Shown piece by piece: positions 10,501 through 21,864 of a DNA stretch of 22,143 nucleotides (its first letter is position 1; each line of letters opens with the position of its first letter). The notes below the pieces were generated by a model. That model saw only the letters and a program-made list of their open reading frames with translations. It made no database searches and was not told where the DNA came from. The stretch is taken from assembly GCA_036897485.1 (NCBI GenBank), contig JAYMTF010001640.1, forward strand, positions 1-22,143, written 5' to 3'. A program made the translations under genes and the position numbers. The stretch is from Pelargonium nanum. Taxonomy: Eukaryota > Streptophyta > Magnoliopsida > Geraniales > Geraniaceae.

Positions 10501-10948
10501 AACATGAGCTCTACACTACTCTTACTAGAGTTTCACTACTGATATCACAATGGCAGAGACAGAACAAGCAAAACAGCAACAATACAAAAATCTGATTTCA
10601 GTCGTGGACGAACAGATCCGAAATACCTGGCGGGAATGAGAGCGACATAGGCTACGGCGGAAGGGAAGATCTGAAGCACGACGTGTCCACCGATGAGCAC
10701 GACGGCGAGCCCCTTGCTGAGCCGAGTAAATCCAGAATAGAAATTAGTACCCTGTTCACCAAAAAAACACCAATATCAGAAACCCAAATTCAGAATGCGA
10801 TTCGGCTGACTGATCAGGACCTCCATAGCATGTGTATCAGTCCAGATCCGAGAATAAATTGAGAGAAATTTGAAGATCCGAAGCGAATTGCTGGTCGGAG
10901 AGAGAGAGAGTGGTGGTTGCTTACTCCTGAGAGCACCGGAGCACTCAT
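7513..10948 (-). CDS. RBL19: rhomboid-like protein of the TMEM115 family (RBL19-like), probable non-protease
   Basis: Exons in transcript order: 10948-10925, 10751-10627, 9317-9257, 9142-8976, 8796-8691, 8557-8355, 8165-8028, 7615-7513, joining in frame to 308 aa. The ATG has a strong context (ACCGCCATGAG). About six hydrophobic segments are visible (roughly 22-47, 51-82, 93-120, 132-149, 162-178, 181-202). They are followed by a hydrophilic tail with LRGDP-like KLKGDPSEDFAFSTFFPE, GSAPLPGSD and a basic/acidic helical end (RERGARALEERLAAERLAA). This layout matches plant TMEM115/DUF1751 proteins such as Arabidopsis At3g07950 (RBL19), which is about the same length. Mammalian TMEM115 is a Golgi membrane protein involved in retrograde transport; a similar location is inferred here. 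The position where active rhomboids have GxSG reads GFHG (132-135), so proteolysis is unlikely. Intron 2 (9318-10626) holds a SINE relic. Confidence 0.93.
9993..10108 (+). mobile_element. shortened Au-like SINE relic in intron 2 of the RBL19-like gene
   Basis: The head has a pol III A-box-like TGGCGCAACGA (10005-10015), then CTGCCTTATGACCTTAAAGTC and a B-box-like GGTTTGAGTAA (10048-10058) followed by GGAAACAGTCTCT. The tail is GGTGCATTCAGCTGCCCTTTT. Both ends resemble the widespread plant Au SINE as I remember it, but the central part between head and tail is missing. Flanking near-repeats TAGTTTTATAAGAGGTA (9976-9992) and TAGTTTTGTATAAGGTAG (10109-10126) look like an aged target-site duplication. 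The element lies antisense to the host gene. Confidence 0.75.
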
Positions 10949-11022
10949 GGCGGTGGCCGGCGATTTGTGCGTCGCTGAGAAATGATGAAGATTTTGAGAG
11001 TTGAGAGGGAGGTTTTGTATTG

Positions 11023-11066
<44 letters not shown>

Positions 11067-11200
11067 GGAGAAGCAGAGAGCGAAGTTGCTGTCGCCGGTG
11101 ATTGTGTGCTACGCAGTGTACGTACACTAAAATAAGGACCAATTTTGTTGATTTGGAGGATTTTGGTGAATGTGGATATGGCCCCACACCATCACTGAGT
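10949..11200 (-). promoter_or_regulatory. leader and proximal promoter of the RBL19-like gene
   Basis: The segment is upstream of the ATG at 10948. It contains a CT-rich tract on the transcribed strand (see the separate entry), a perfect 14-bp palindrome with a GTAC centre at 11115-11128, and GGCCCCAC (11180-11187), which fits the GGNCCCAC consensus bound by TCP factors. There is no convincing TATA box, as is common for housekeeping plant genes. The start site cannot be placed from sequence alone. Confidence 0.4.
11028..11064. repeat. (GA)n / (CT)n microsatellite in the RBL19-like gene leader
   Basis: About 18 perfect AG units, reading as (CT)n on the coding strand, roughly 80-115 bp upstream of the start codon. 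CT runs are frequent in plant 5' leaders near the transcription start. Confidence 0.9.
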
Positions 11201-12652
11201 TTTTTTTATCAAGTTTGGTTTCATATAGTATCTTTCACCCAAAATGTTTGTGTATTGGTCTAACCAAATTGTTCTCACCAAAATGGTGTAAAATGAATTG
11301 TGTGAGAGCTGCATCATATTCAAAAATATGATTGATGCGTCTGTTTTAACTTGGTCAATTTGGGTGCACTGAAAAATATATGTTTTTTTGTCCATATGTT
11401 AAGAAATCACCTTAAGTGTTATTCTAAATCTAATTATCAATTTGAGCTTCGGTTTCTGATCATCGAACTTGTGACTTCCACGAGGCAACACATCAGAAGC
11501 GAAGACCCCAAACGTGTTTTCAAGATATCGACGCAAGTGTGAGAGTAAGATCTCGGCCAGAATCACAAAAGTTGGAGAAAGTTCTAGAGAAAGAAAGCAA
11601 AGATATCATGTCTCAGTATTAAATGTCCCTCTCACCAAAAGATAATATTTATATTACAACCAAGATCACGGTGTGTCGCCGTATGCTTGGTTGTTGGTGA
11701 TGTGAGTTCAACTTCGTGTGTTGAAGTTCTAACCTTTCGGGCATGCCAACCACAAGCTCCGAAGCACCCGTAGGCCGTTCAAACATAAACGGGAGAAGTA
11801 GAACCCCTAACCACTCGAAAAAGCGTTTTAGTATATAAACTGAACGAGATGTCGTCGTGGTGGCCAACGAAGCGAGAACTTTGGAGGTGATCTGACGAGG
11901 CAGGGAGCCTCGATGGCAAACAACTCCTCCCCCCACGAATATCTCAAGGTCAGAACCGCGACATTGGTCTTTCCCCGCAGACATCCTGCGCGAAGTTGTT
12001 TGTTACGGGGTGTTCGGTGAAGTTTTTGCAAGGGACTTGCGACTTATCTTTTTTTTAATGACTCATAAACTCATTTGGGTTTGTAGGAATAGAATATACG
12101 TGGGTTTTGAACAAAAAGAGAAGATAGATCTTTCTTTTAAGCACTCAGGTACCATAGTATTTTAGAAGACCAAAATAGATAGATTAAAAATACGCTACCT
12201 TTTACTTAGATGTAACACTGTTAAAACTTATGTATCACTTGAAGACAAATTATTCACACTTAGCAAAGAACTAGCAGACATTGTTTTGTTTTATACACAT
12301 ACATAGTAACTCCAATTTCCCACGCAATGGCTTGCTTCTAATATTCATTGTAATGTGACTATCTTGAAAACCAAAGATAGATCTAATGTACCGTACAAAT
12401 TCAACTTCACCACTGTAAAAGCTATAAATAATAGTAGTATATACCTTATCACTCAGCCACAATGTCAGCTCTTAATCCACAACTGCGAGCTTCAGTATGG
12501 CCTCATTTCCGCTGTTACGACACGACGGGCTTTGCCCTGACCTGACCTCAGGTTATATTTAGCCTCATACTTATCTGTTAATCAAATCTACTCCACAACT
12601 GATCTCTACTTTCAAGGATCATTCTCAAAATGTACGTCTCCACGTGGTCAGG
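11201..12652. other. intergenic region between the RBL19-like promoter and the ABC1K 3' end
   Basis: No gene is recognised. About 11650-12045 is markedly richer in GC than its flanks and has open frames of 111 codons (11984-11649) and 67 codons (12031-11828) on the - strand, neither resembling a known protein. The AT-rich part before it (about 11560-11660) has a feel of LTR or leader sequence, but there is no primer-binding site, terminal repeat pair or polymerase motif. The right end near 12527-12553 contains two small inverted repeats just beyond the ABC1K stop codon, probably within its 3' UTR or downstream. Confidence 0.5.
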
Positions 12653-15600
12653 TCAACCGCGAACTGCATATAGCGTGGGAGCAAATGGAATTGGGCCTAT
12701 GTAAGTTTCAGATAAGGAGACTGCAACCCGATGGCAAGCCAAAGCTGAGGCTGTAAAGAACATCACCAAGGAAGCCCAGCATAACCTTAGCATCAGTATA
12801 GGGTCTCTTCTCGCTGAGCCTAATACCTTTAACGCAATCACTTTGAGCCTTCGATCTTTTAAGATGGATTTGGTTAATCTGGTTGATGAACCTAGCTCCC
12901 CATTTTCAGTCAATTTCACTCTGGAACCATACTGTGTTACTGATTTGCCTTTGAAAAGTGTTACAGTCATCCATTCATACAGGACATCTGCAACGACCTT
13001 ACACAATTGCTGTCGGTAGGAAGCTGCCTCCTTGGATACCATTGCTCGGATCAACGAAGCTCCATCCTACATGTTAAAACACAGAAGGGTCAATATCCCG
13101 GAAATGAGCATTGTACATGACACTCTAATGGGACTGGCATCGGCTTTCAGAAGCGTTTACCGTCCATCAATCGTTCTCATAATTTACATAATAGACTGTT
13201 TCCATGTATGACTCTTATGTTGATCTAAAACCCCAGTAATATTACACCTTAACACAAATACTAAGGAAAAATAGACTCAAAACCAATGCAGTTGCAGCAC
13301 ATCGCTTGAGAATAGGCCGTGAGACAAGATATAACAAGAATGACCAGGTTAAAGTTCAGTTTCACGTGAATTCTTAAGAATTAGACAAATAAAGAAGCTA
13401 TATGCTTCTTAGACGACAGTTGCATATGCCCTCAAGGAAGCTCCGTCGAAGTTAAAACTTAAAAGCACTCACCACAGTCATCAACAGCTTTCTTAGCACA
13501 ACACCATCTTTAGATGGTAGGAGCTGCAGAATTAAGTGTGCAACATTAAAAACACCATTGGCCTTATTTGGTAAATATTCAACGGATGTTTCGTCATTTG
13601 TTGTCATTGCCCCATGCAAACTCTTCCTGCAGACAAAATGTAAAATTTGATTGTGAACGGGCATACGTGTAATAAAGTAATTTCAGGAGATACTAATTTC
13701 TAGGACAAAAGAGTGTATTATGCAACACACCTAGGTATGCCTACTCTTAAGAAAAGAGCAAGTCTCTCCCACCGGAGTTCCTTCTTTCTGTTCAAAACCA
13801 CCTGAATGGACAGAAACATAAAGAAAAGGGGAAAAAAAAAAGAAAAAAAAAAGTCACTATATAACTGATTCCGGGACCTTTCAAGTTTTCTTAGAAGTTA
13901 CAAAAAAAAAACCAGTACCGAATGCAAAATTTTCCTTGATCCGGCTGAATTTTCAGTGAGAAGTTTTCGAACAACATAAGGGTATGCAGCTTCAAATGTC
14001 TTAAAGTTTTCATCACCTGCTACAGCCAGACCTGAGAGATGATGACAGAAAACAAATATGAATTGAACATGGTGGTAGTCAATAGAGAGAGTGGACATTA
14101 AGGAACAATGATGTGTCACATATGCAAAAAGAAACTGCGCAATTATAGAGACATAATATAAATCAAATATTTGAAACAAGGCATTCCTCCACCACATCTC
14201 CCAAATCTGCAACATCATCCAATGTAACCTACTACACTTGTCTTGATTATAAACAAAGGACCCTTTTTTTAGTTCTTCTGCGCTTCAGTTGGTACAAAAG
14301 AAGGAATGGGACCTTCCTAAATCCAGGCGCAAAAAATGTTTTGAACTAAATCGCACCGCCATTACACCAGGAGAAACGTATTAATCTTTTCCATATAGCC
14401 CTGTTATATCTTTATCCCATAAGTTCTAAAATTGCATAATCCAAAATAGTTATGTCCTATGGATCTTATATGGAGCATGCTACCACTATCTTGGTTGGAG
14501 GCTCTGGTTGGAAACTCCACTGGTGCGCTGCAAATAAAGTAAATGTTCCTTTACTTTTGTAGTTATCAAAAGTATTTGCCCAGACTATGAGTTTGCACAA
14601 TCATCGCGTTGGTACCAAGTAATCCTTATTTTCTTGTTAAGGTCAATGCTAATTATTACACTTCTTTCCACTTTCCAGTGGTAAACATATTCAAAGGGCA
14701 CAGCTGCTTATTTATTGAATTATAAGAGAAACGAAAAAAGTACAGCATATCCGTGCTAGCATGTGTATAAATATTTAAAAAATAAATAAATGAATTTTTG
14801 AAAAAAAAAAAACAGAAGCAGATGACAATAGGAATAACCTACCTTCCAAAGAAGCAAGGGAGCGGAGGACAAGTGTATAGTATGCTGGCATACGGAAATG
14901 ATACTTGAGAGCTACAGACCAAATTTTACCCAGAACCTCCAGAAAAGTAAAAAAAAAAAACTATCAGCCCCTTGTACGTTAAAGCAACACAGAGAATCAT
15001 GCACGAAAAAGGGCACGCAACCCATGACAGAACAAGCACATATGTTTAAAATTTCAAAATGTGTATCCAAAGAAGAAGGCTTTGAGTGGACATCAAATAA
15101 TCAAGAATATGAATAATGCATAACACATTCATAAAGGGGTGCAGCAATCTGTTACTTTTAGCATTAAGTTACAGTGTTATACTGATACAACAAATAGAAG
15201 AGAAACATCCAACTAATATTACATTCTCCAAAATGTCTTATCATGCAAAATCTGTCATTGGATATGCATTCAATAACAGAATAACACAACTCTTGATTTG
15301 AATTAAGCCAATTAATAATCATATTTTAATTTCTCAACTTCTTAAGAACCCTACTGCATAATACCTAGATGAACATGAAAATTTCAAGGTTGAAATCCTT
15401 TGGGTGTACCTCTATCCAAATTGACATTATACTGCATATGATATTCAATCTGGGCTGAGACAAACAGTAGTGCGTCTTGTTCATGTATTGAAACATAATG
15501 ATATAAACTACTAGTTTATCAAGATATAACTCTTACCCTACTGAACTTGACATCAGGAATTCCATCTTTCAATTCTACCTCTCCCAATGCATCTTCCAGA

Positions 15601-18600
15601 TCCTGAATCATTTAAACTTCATGGTTAGTAATATGGGCAATCTCAAAACTTGGAAGCATGCAAGGAAAAAGTATGCAGCTAGTCTTGATTAGTCTGAGAT
15701 ATTTAAAAAGTAAGAACAAGTAAAATTTCATAATTTTCTGGCAAATCAAATTCAACAGGCAAAAATATAGCAGCATATTAGTATTATAGAAGCAGATACA
15801 ATACCATGGTAACACGTAGGGTATTAATCCCTGGCCTTACAACATCCATTTCAGTCAGAGCCTGAACAAGTAATGCCCAGTCCCCATTTACTATGTGGAC
15901 TATTGATGCAAGCATGGCATACTGGTGCTTCTTTTCCATCCGACAAAGCAAACCAAAGTCCAGAAACCTGGCTAACAACGAGGTGAGGTAAAAAGAGTTA
16001 TAGGAATGATATATCATCTGGTAGAGAAGGCAATACGTGACAACATTAAACAGCATAACAAAAGCACGGTTATATCTAATGGGGGAAACAAGAAGGCCAG
16101 ACGGTATATACCCTAGTTGTCCCGATGATGTGTACCGCAAGTTTCCAGGATGTGGATCAGCATGCAATAAGCCCGTCTCAAGGAGTTGAACTAATGATGC
16201 CTCCACGCCTTTGCTTACCTAGCTTAGTTAAAACATAAATACATTAGTTTTAGAAACAACTAAAAGTGTTCAACAAAATATATTGTCAATACTAACTCAC
16301 TTAAACGTGATATAAAAGTCATTGCCTCATCCAAATTTATTGGGGATCACTGAAATCTTGTTTGACTTGCCCCTTTCTATCTAGATTCTAGAGCCATAAT
16401 TCCTTTTTCATGACTAACCAAATTTGTTTCCATTACTGAGACAAAAAGCTCCTTTTGCCCCTCAACCAAGTAAACCCTTTGCCAACTAGATCTACAATAT
16501 GAGAACTTCATTCTTTGTCCTTACTCTCAAACAAGGTCCAATAGCACTATCATTCACACTTGTGAGCCTTGTTAGGAGTCCAGCATCCACTGGAAAGTTT
16601 GAGTTAAGTGCTTTTTTGTAACACTTTTCAAAAGCTAGAAGTGGGTTTGAGCAACTTTTAAAAGCCAAGATTGTTTGGTAATAAAAGTGAAAAGAAGTGT
16701 TTTATTCACTTTGAATGAAAATTGTGTTCTATATACTATTTTTGTTAAAACTATAACAAAAATTGTGTTTAGATTATTGGTTAAATTTACTACCTTAATA
16801 TAAGGCAATTTAACTACCAAACCTGAGTTCGAATCGAAATAATATTTTACACTACATAAATAATGGACAAAATGGAAATATGGTATCTTTCTCTTTCAAC
16901 TTCTATTAGCACAAGTAAAAAAAATTGCTTATTGCTACTTATTATGACAAAAGCAAGTTTTAAGCAACCAATTGTTTCCTTTCAAGACTGACATTTTTAA
17001 TATGTGGCACAAACTGAGTGGATGTGACCGCCGACTGGGCTTTTGCAGGCCCATAAGTGTTACCAAAGAAGGCCTAAGTATATAGGTAAAACCACAATGT
17101 ATAATCACATACCATATCTAGAAGGCGCCTCTTTGCTTCAGATTTTTGCCTCTCTGAGTATATAGAGCCATGACCAACAGAGTTCCCAGTAGATACTGAG
17201 ATTAAATTAGTTGGACTCTCTCCAACCATCCACTCCATGGTCAAAATTCTCTTGCGACTTAAATGCTGATATACTTTTGGAACACGCATGAAGGCATACG
17301 AAGAATGTACCTCCTATGGACAAACAACGCCAATCAATAAGAAGATGAGGCATCTCACGCAGAAGACTGGCAAGACAATATTTTTCACAAAATAATCTAT
17401 TTTTTTATTATAAAAAAAAAATTCGTAAATAAGGATCCACATGTTATACTCCTACACCTAAACCTAGTGCATATAAAGACTTAAAAATGCTTGAATATGC
17501 TTTGGTTAATTTATATTTTTAAAAATGTTCCATGTCCCAAACAATCATTTTTTTTTTGTTCCAAGGAAGCCTACTCCCACTGTTCCACAATACTAGACCT
17601 CAACATTCCGTGTTTCTATTGTCGTTCCACGTGCCAAAGCGTTCTGCAATCCAAGTACGGCTACACATTTTACCAAGCTAAACTGAAATACTTTTATTTC
17701 TATGTCAATCCCTCTCTCTTGGAAGGTACACTTGATTAATGTGTGCTGTTGCCAATTGCAACAATTAGGACTCCATATGGGCAGAAGGTGCAACTAGCAT
17801 AGTTAGTTTCAGGCCTATGGAAAGAGTTTTGGCAAAATCTTATGAAGCCGGTTACTGATCCCATACATTATAAATCCTTCTAACTACCTTTTACAATAAA
17901 AGTGAAATTTAGCTCAAGAGGATAATATGATGCATACCATGAATTCTGAAGCATTTGCCGCCTCTAAAGTGTAGTCCAACTCCCCGACTAAACCTTTCCC
18001 AAGTTCATCAACATATAGGCGAAGATCGTTTTTTCTCTTAGCTATCTTTTGCAGTAGCCCCATCTGAAAGAGTTGGTAACTAAATTTTCACAAAGTTTTA
18101 TCATAAAATATGCAGAAACATAATATGAAAAGAGTTCAGTACAAACCCCAAGGCGAAGAATATAGACATCTCGCACTACCACATGACGCAAATTAGGACG
18201 TTGAACTTTCACAGCAACATGAGTACCATCAAGTGTTCTTCCACGATAGACCTAGAATGAGAGCCGTGAAAAAAAATTAAACAGACTCCAAATTAGGTAG
18301 TTGGTATATACATATATCAGCATGTGCATGTAAACCTATGAACCAGAATGCAGTACGTGATTAAAACTATGAGAGAACCTGGCCAAATGATGCTGCAGCT
18401 ACAGGTTCTTCAGAGATGTAACTGAAATGTGATCCAATAGGAGAACCTAACTCTTCTTCGATAATTTTCATAGCCACGGGTCTGGGAAAAGGAGGGATTT
18501 GGTCGTGCAGCTCAGATAATACCTGCAAACCATAAACTCAAAACCAAATAGTGTAAAAATAATAAACAATACAGCTGCTCCATTCAGTTGTCTGATACTG

Positions 18601-21524
18601 ATGAGAAGATATGCACAAGTTCTTCATGATCCATTACAAGAAACCTACTTTAAATTCATGAAGAAAAAAAAACATGAACCTAATAGGATTTTCAATATTT
18701 AAGTTATGGTCTATGGAACACAAACAAGCAGACTGAAACACATGCAGATGTGAACTGCACCAATAATTCTTTCAATTGCAGTCATGCATAGCTATGGAAA
18801 ACAGGGAAGTATTTGAGACACCTAGATAAAAGTTATGGAAGAGGTCATAACCAGTTCTCAATACATTAGGAATACAATCACTGAGACACCATCTTACCAG
18901 CAACATTTGGAGCAACATGAGTTTTTATTTTTATAATATAAATATTAAATATCATCATACGGGAATACAACAGGAATTACGATTAAGTTATGTTCATTGT
19001 CAGACTAAAACGAACATGTAAAAATGTAGTCATCAATTAGTTACAGCCTTTTGTAGGCTTATTTTATGGGTAGAAAATACACCCAGAAGAAGAGAAATAT
19101 ATGTCATCTAACCTTGGAAATTTCAGGTCCTATAATATCTGGTCTAGTGGAAAGCGACTGACCAACTGCATCAGCAAGTGCATATAACTAGTGTGTCAGT
19201 ATTATCGCGTGATTGCAGGAGAATGATAAATAATATGCCCACATAATATTTTAAGACAACATTAGATGCATAAAAAGGTGGGCTCAATACAACATAACAA
19301 ACTGAAAACAGGAATCATAAAATATGAAAATCAATATTCAACTGGATCACATTTCTGACCTTTAATAAAAGTGGGGCCCAGGTTTAGCATTGTTTCTTTT
19401 AACACAATTCCGAAATTGTAACGTGAAGAGCTTTCACCATCATTTGCATCCAAGCTTGATCCTAACGACTTTCCTGTCCCTGAGGTCCGAATTCTAATTG
19501 CAGCAGTAGCAAAGGAGGAAAAGACCTTCCATAATGAAACACAAAGAAATATGAGCATATAACCCACATAACAGCTCAAGTTTAGACCCCAGAGCAAGAC
19601 AAGGCGCAAAATAGCAGACATGAAAATATAGTATAGGTTTACAACTTATGCTAAAGCATGAGTTCTTGAAATTTATATAATATATCATTATCTTCATAGA
19701 CAATTAGATATATTCATTATAAGTTCATAACTAAATTAAACATTTTCACTACCTCTACAAGTCGAAGGGCCACTACATGAGGTCTGCAACTGAAATAGTC
19801 AGTTACTTCTTGTGGATCATAGACTTCAGGAAGTGGCTTAGACCATCTCTTAGTCACATAGTAGAAATAGCCAGCATAAGCCTCCAAGGCTTTTAGGTCA
19901 GCCATGAATAGATCCACACTAGAGAGTTCTGTCATAAGACAAGATATTCGGATATTAGTACAAACAAAAATGGCAACAGGGGCATTCTACATAATTGTGC
20001 TCCGTGTAGCTTGCAATCAGACAGCCCAATAGTTAGAATTTGAGATTTGAAACATAAAGGTATTGTGTGGTGGGGTTGTGGGAGGGTTATGGGAAAGATA
20101 AGTACTAATTCCAACAGTTATGTGCAACATCCACTTCAACCTACATCTTAGAAGTTCAATGATAAAAGTCATACTCCAACTATACTGCTTCTTAGAGGTT
20201 GTTTGTTAAGTCTAGATGTGAAAAATTGTTTGGTAAATATTTAAGGAAAAGTTAAGATGTTTTCGTGAAATTATTAAAATAACCTTGTAATTAAAAAGCA
20301 GAAAATAATGCCAACATTGGATTTGATCCATTGATCTTCACTACACGTGGCACACTAAATCTTGAACAAAACCCAAACTCTCATCTAGGGCTCTTGTAGA
20401 ACGGTTATGGGAGCAAGTCAGTCACTGAAACCCATCTTATCGTTCTGGCCAAGATTTTAACCACAATGGCAACCCATCATGACCAGATAAGCATTTCTCC
20501 AGCATGCAAGCACCGTTCGAACCAGACCTCCATTTGGCCAAGCACGAAATAACCGTTCATTACGAATTTAATGTATAATATTGTTTGATTTTGAAGTGTC
20601 GTTCAATACGAATTGTATATATAGATCCTCCATCTCATCGTACTTTTGATTGTTTCAGGTTTGTGATTTAGTTTGGAGTATTGTTTATGTCGCCAATTGA
20701 CAAATTTGATGGGCATTCTGTGTTACAAAATTAGTATCCAAATGCTATGGTGTAAATTTAAATTGGATTAGGGCTATGCGTTGATGATGAAAAAATTGAG
20801 CATGCAATGGTCAAAGAGTGGCAGATATGGAACTTTGATGCAATGACCTGCACATTCTAATCTTAATTTTTTTCAGTAGTATTGAACTCATTACAATAAC
20901 AAAGGTTTCAAAATAGTCAAATTTTGGATATTTGAAGAATATTGTTCTTGATATTTAAATTCATGATTCAAACTGTTAATAGTCATGATTTGACAATTAT
21001 TTTATCTTGTTCTTGCTATTTTAATACTTCATCTATCTACCGAAACCAATTATAATTAGTTTCACGAAAGGCTAATTGCCTAATTACGAATTTGTATCCA
21101 ATGAATCGGCAAAATAAGCATGCTTCTCCAATTCACAAACACAATCCAGACGAAATTCAATTTCATATACACATCCAAATATCAATTCGGAAGCCAAACC
21201 TGGATACCAATGTTGCGGCCAAGAACACGGCTGCAGTGGAGGCGCGCCGAGAGGATCCTCGAGGTGCCGCAGCCAGAGAGCGTCGTCGAGGGTTTTAGAG
21301 ACCTGAGGAACGTGAAGAGCCTCCGTCGCCCACTCCACTCCTCTGCTAATCTTCTTCTTCAGAAACTCCATGTCCTTGCGCACCACATCCCCAAAGTGAC
21401 CGAAATTGGCCATAACTCGCGCTTGCCTCCGCCTCCTCCTAGTCGCCGCCGTTCTGGAGCCTCGCCTGGAGCGGACCACGCACGGCATGGACAGGGACGT
21501 TGACAGCGACACCGCCGTCGCCAT
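12653..21524 (-). CDS. ABC1/aarF-domain atypical kinase, predicted plastid-targeted (ABC1K family)
   Basis: Exons in transcript order: 21524-21200, 19928-19753, 19525-19360, 19165-19113, 18522-18379, 18251-18147, 18063-17938, 17310-17113, 16218-16112, 15967-15805, 15602-15537, 14936-14843, 14031-13919, 13801-13731, 13626-13473, 13066-12653; in frame, 824 aa. The ATG context is strong (CCACCAATGG). The N-terminus (about 1-38) is Ser/Arg/Ala-rich and nearly acid-free, as in chloroplast transit peptides. ABC1 hallmarks appear in order: KVGQ (222-225), the Ala-rich nucleotide loop AAASFGQ (282-288), the lysine of VAVKVQRP (K303), ELDYTLEAANA (351-361), ILTMEWMVG (387-395), HADPHPGN (450-457) and DFG (470-472), so the kinase core looks intact. 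A C-terminal extension ends with a hydrophobic segment (about 777-798). Plant ABC1K proteins sit mainly in plastids, often plastoglobules, and affect prenylquinone and stress metabolism. The opening resembles the Arabidopsis ABC1K2/ABC1K4 type, but I cannot fix the member without a search. Confidence 0.93.
16590..16985. repeat. unclassified repeat-like segment in ABC1K intron 8
   Basis: Within the 894-bp intron 16219-17112, this AT-rich stretch has related direct blocks near its ends: GCAACTTTTAAAAGCC...ATTGTTTGG around 16649-16679 and GCAAGTTTTAAGCAACC...ATTGTTT around 16951-16977. It also has a perfect 10-bp inverted repeat, ATTTTTGTTA/TAACAAAAAT, at 16738-16763. The style recalls non-autonomous hAT-like elements, but terminal inverted repeats and an 8-bp target duplication are not evident, so the class is unproven. 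Confidence 0.3.
19929..21199. other. large first intron of the ABC1K gene (1271 bp)
   Basis: The intron separates the transit-peptide exon from the rest of the coding sequence. A 22-bp near-direct repeat (CGTTC(A)TTACGAATT type) occurs at 20554-20575 and 20600-20621. The rest is AT-rich with no gene, RNA gene or clear mobile element that I can support. A long first intron sometimes carries expression-enhancing elements, but nothing here shows that directly. Confidence 0.5.
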
Positions 21525-21864
21525 TGGTGGCCGGAACTGTAAATTCCGGGAGCTCAGTGTACGGAAATGGCGCAGATAGGTAGTGGAAATGTATGGAGAT
21601 CACAGCGTTACCGTCGTCGAACTGATCTCTCACTCTTGCTTTCTGTTTTTTTGGGGAGTGTTGTGTGTGTGTGGTTGAGTGGACCTCTTTTGAGTTTTTG
21701 GAGTGAGTTTTTATTCGAAGCGGCCGAGCTCAGCTGAGCTCGAACGACTGGAATTAATAAAAGTCAATTAGTCAGGACTTAGGAGGGAGTGGGCTTTTGT
21801 GATTTCGACACGTCGTTTAGCTTCGGGGCTTGGTTCGATTCGACGGTTATGATTTTGATTTTAA
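21525..21864 (-). promoter_or_regulatory. leader and proximal promoter of the ABC1K gene
   Basis: The upstream side of the ABC1K ATG has no ATG in the probable leader (21525 to about 21650). It contains a (CA)n-like tract on the coding strand near 21660-21673 and no clear TATA box. A perfect 18-bp palindrome lies at 21725-21742. The upstream limit is set by the SINE copy that follows. Confidence 0.4.

Noticed and set aside
11649..12031. 111- and 67-codon open frames on the - strand in the GC-richer island
   Set aside because: Higher GC alone lengthens open frames; the products match no family I know and have no supporting splice or start context. Kept as an unexplained island, not as a gene.
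14281..14370. tRNA-like or SINE-like words (CTTCAGTTGGTAC, CCTAAATCCAGG)
   Set aside because: No B-box at the right distance, no cloverleaf and no second copy in the window.
17491..17739. 82-codon open frame on the + strand inside an ABC1K intron
   Set aside because: No recognisable domain, and it lies wholly within intron 7 between two well-supported exons.
21120..21503. 127-codon open frame on the + strand
   Set aside because: Antisense shadow of ABC1K exon 1; the Arg/Pro-rich product reflects the GC-rich transit-peptide codons.
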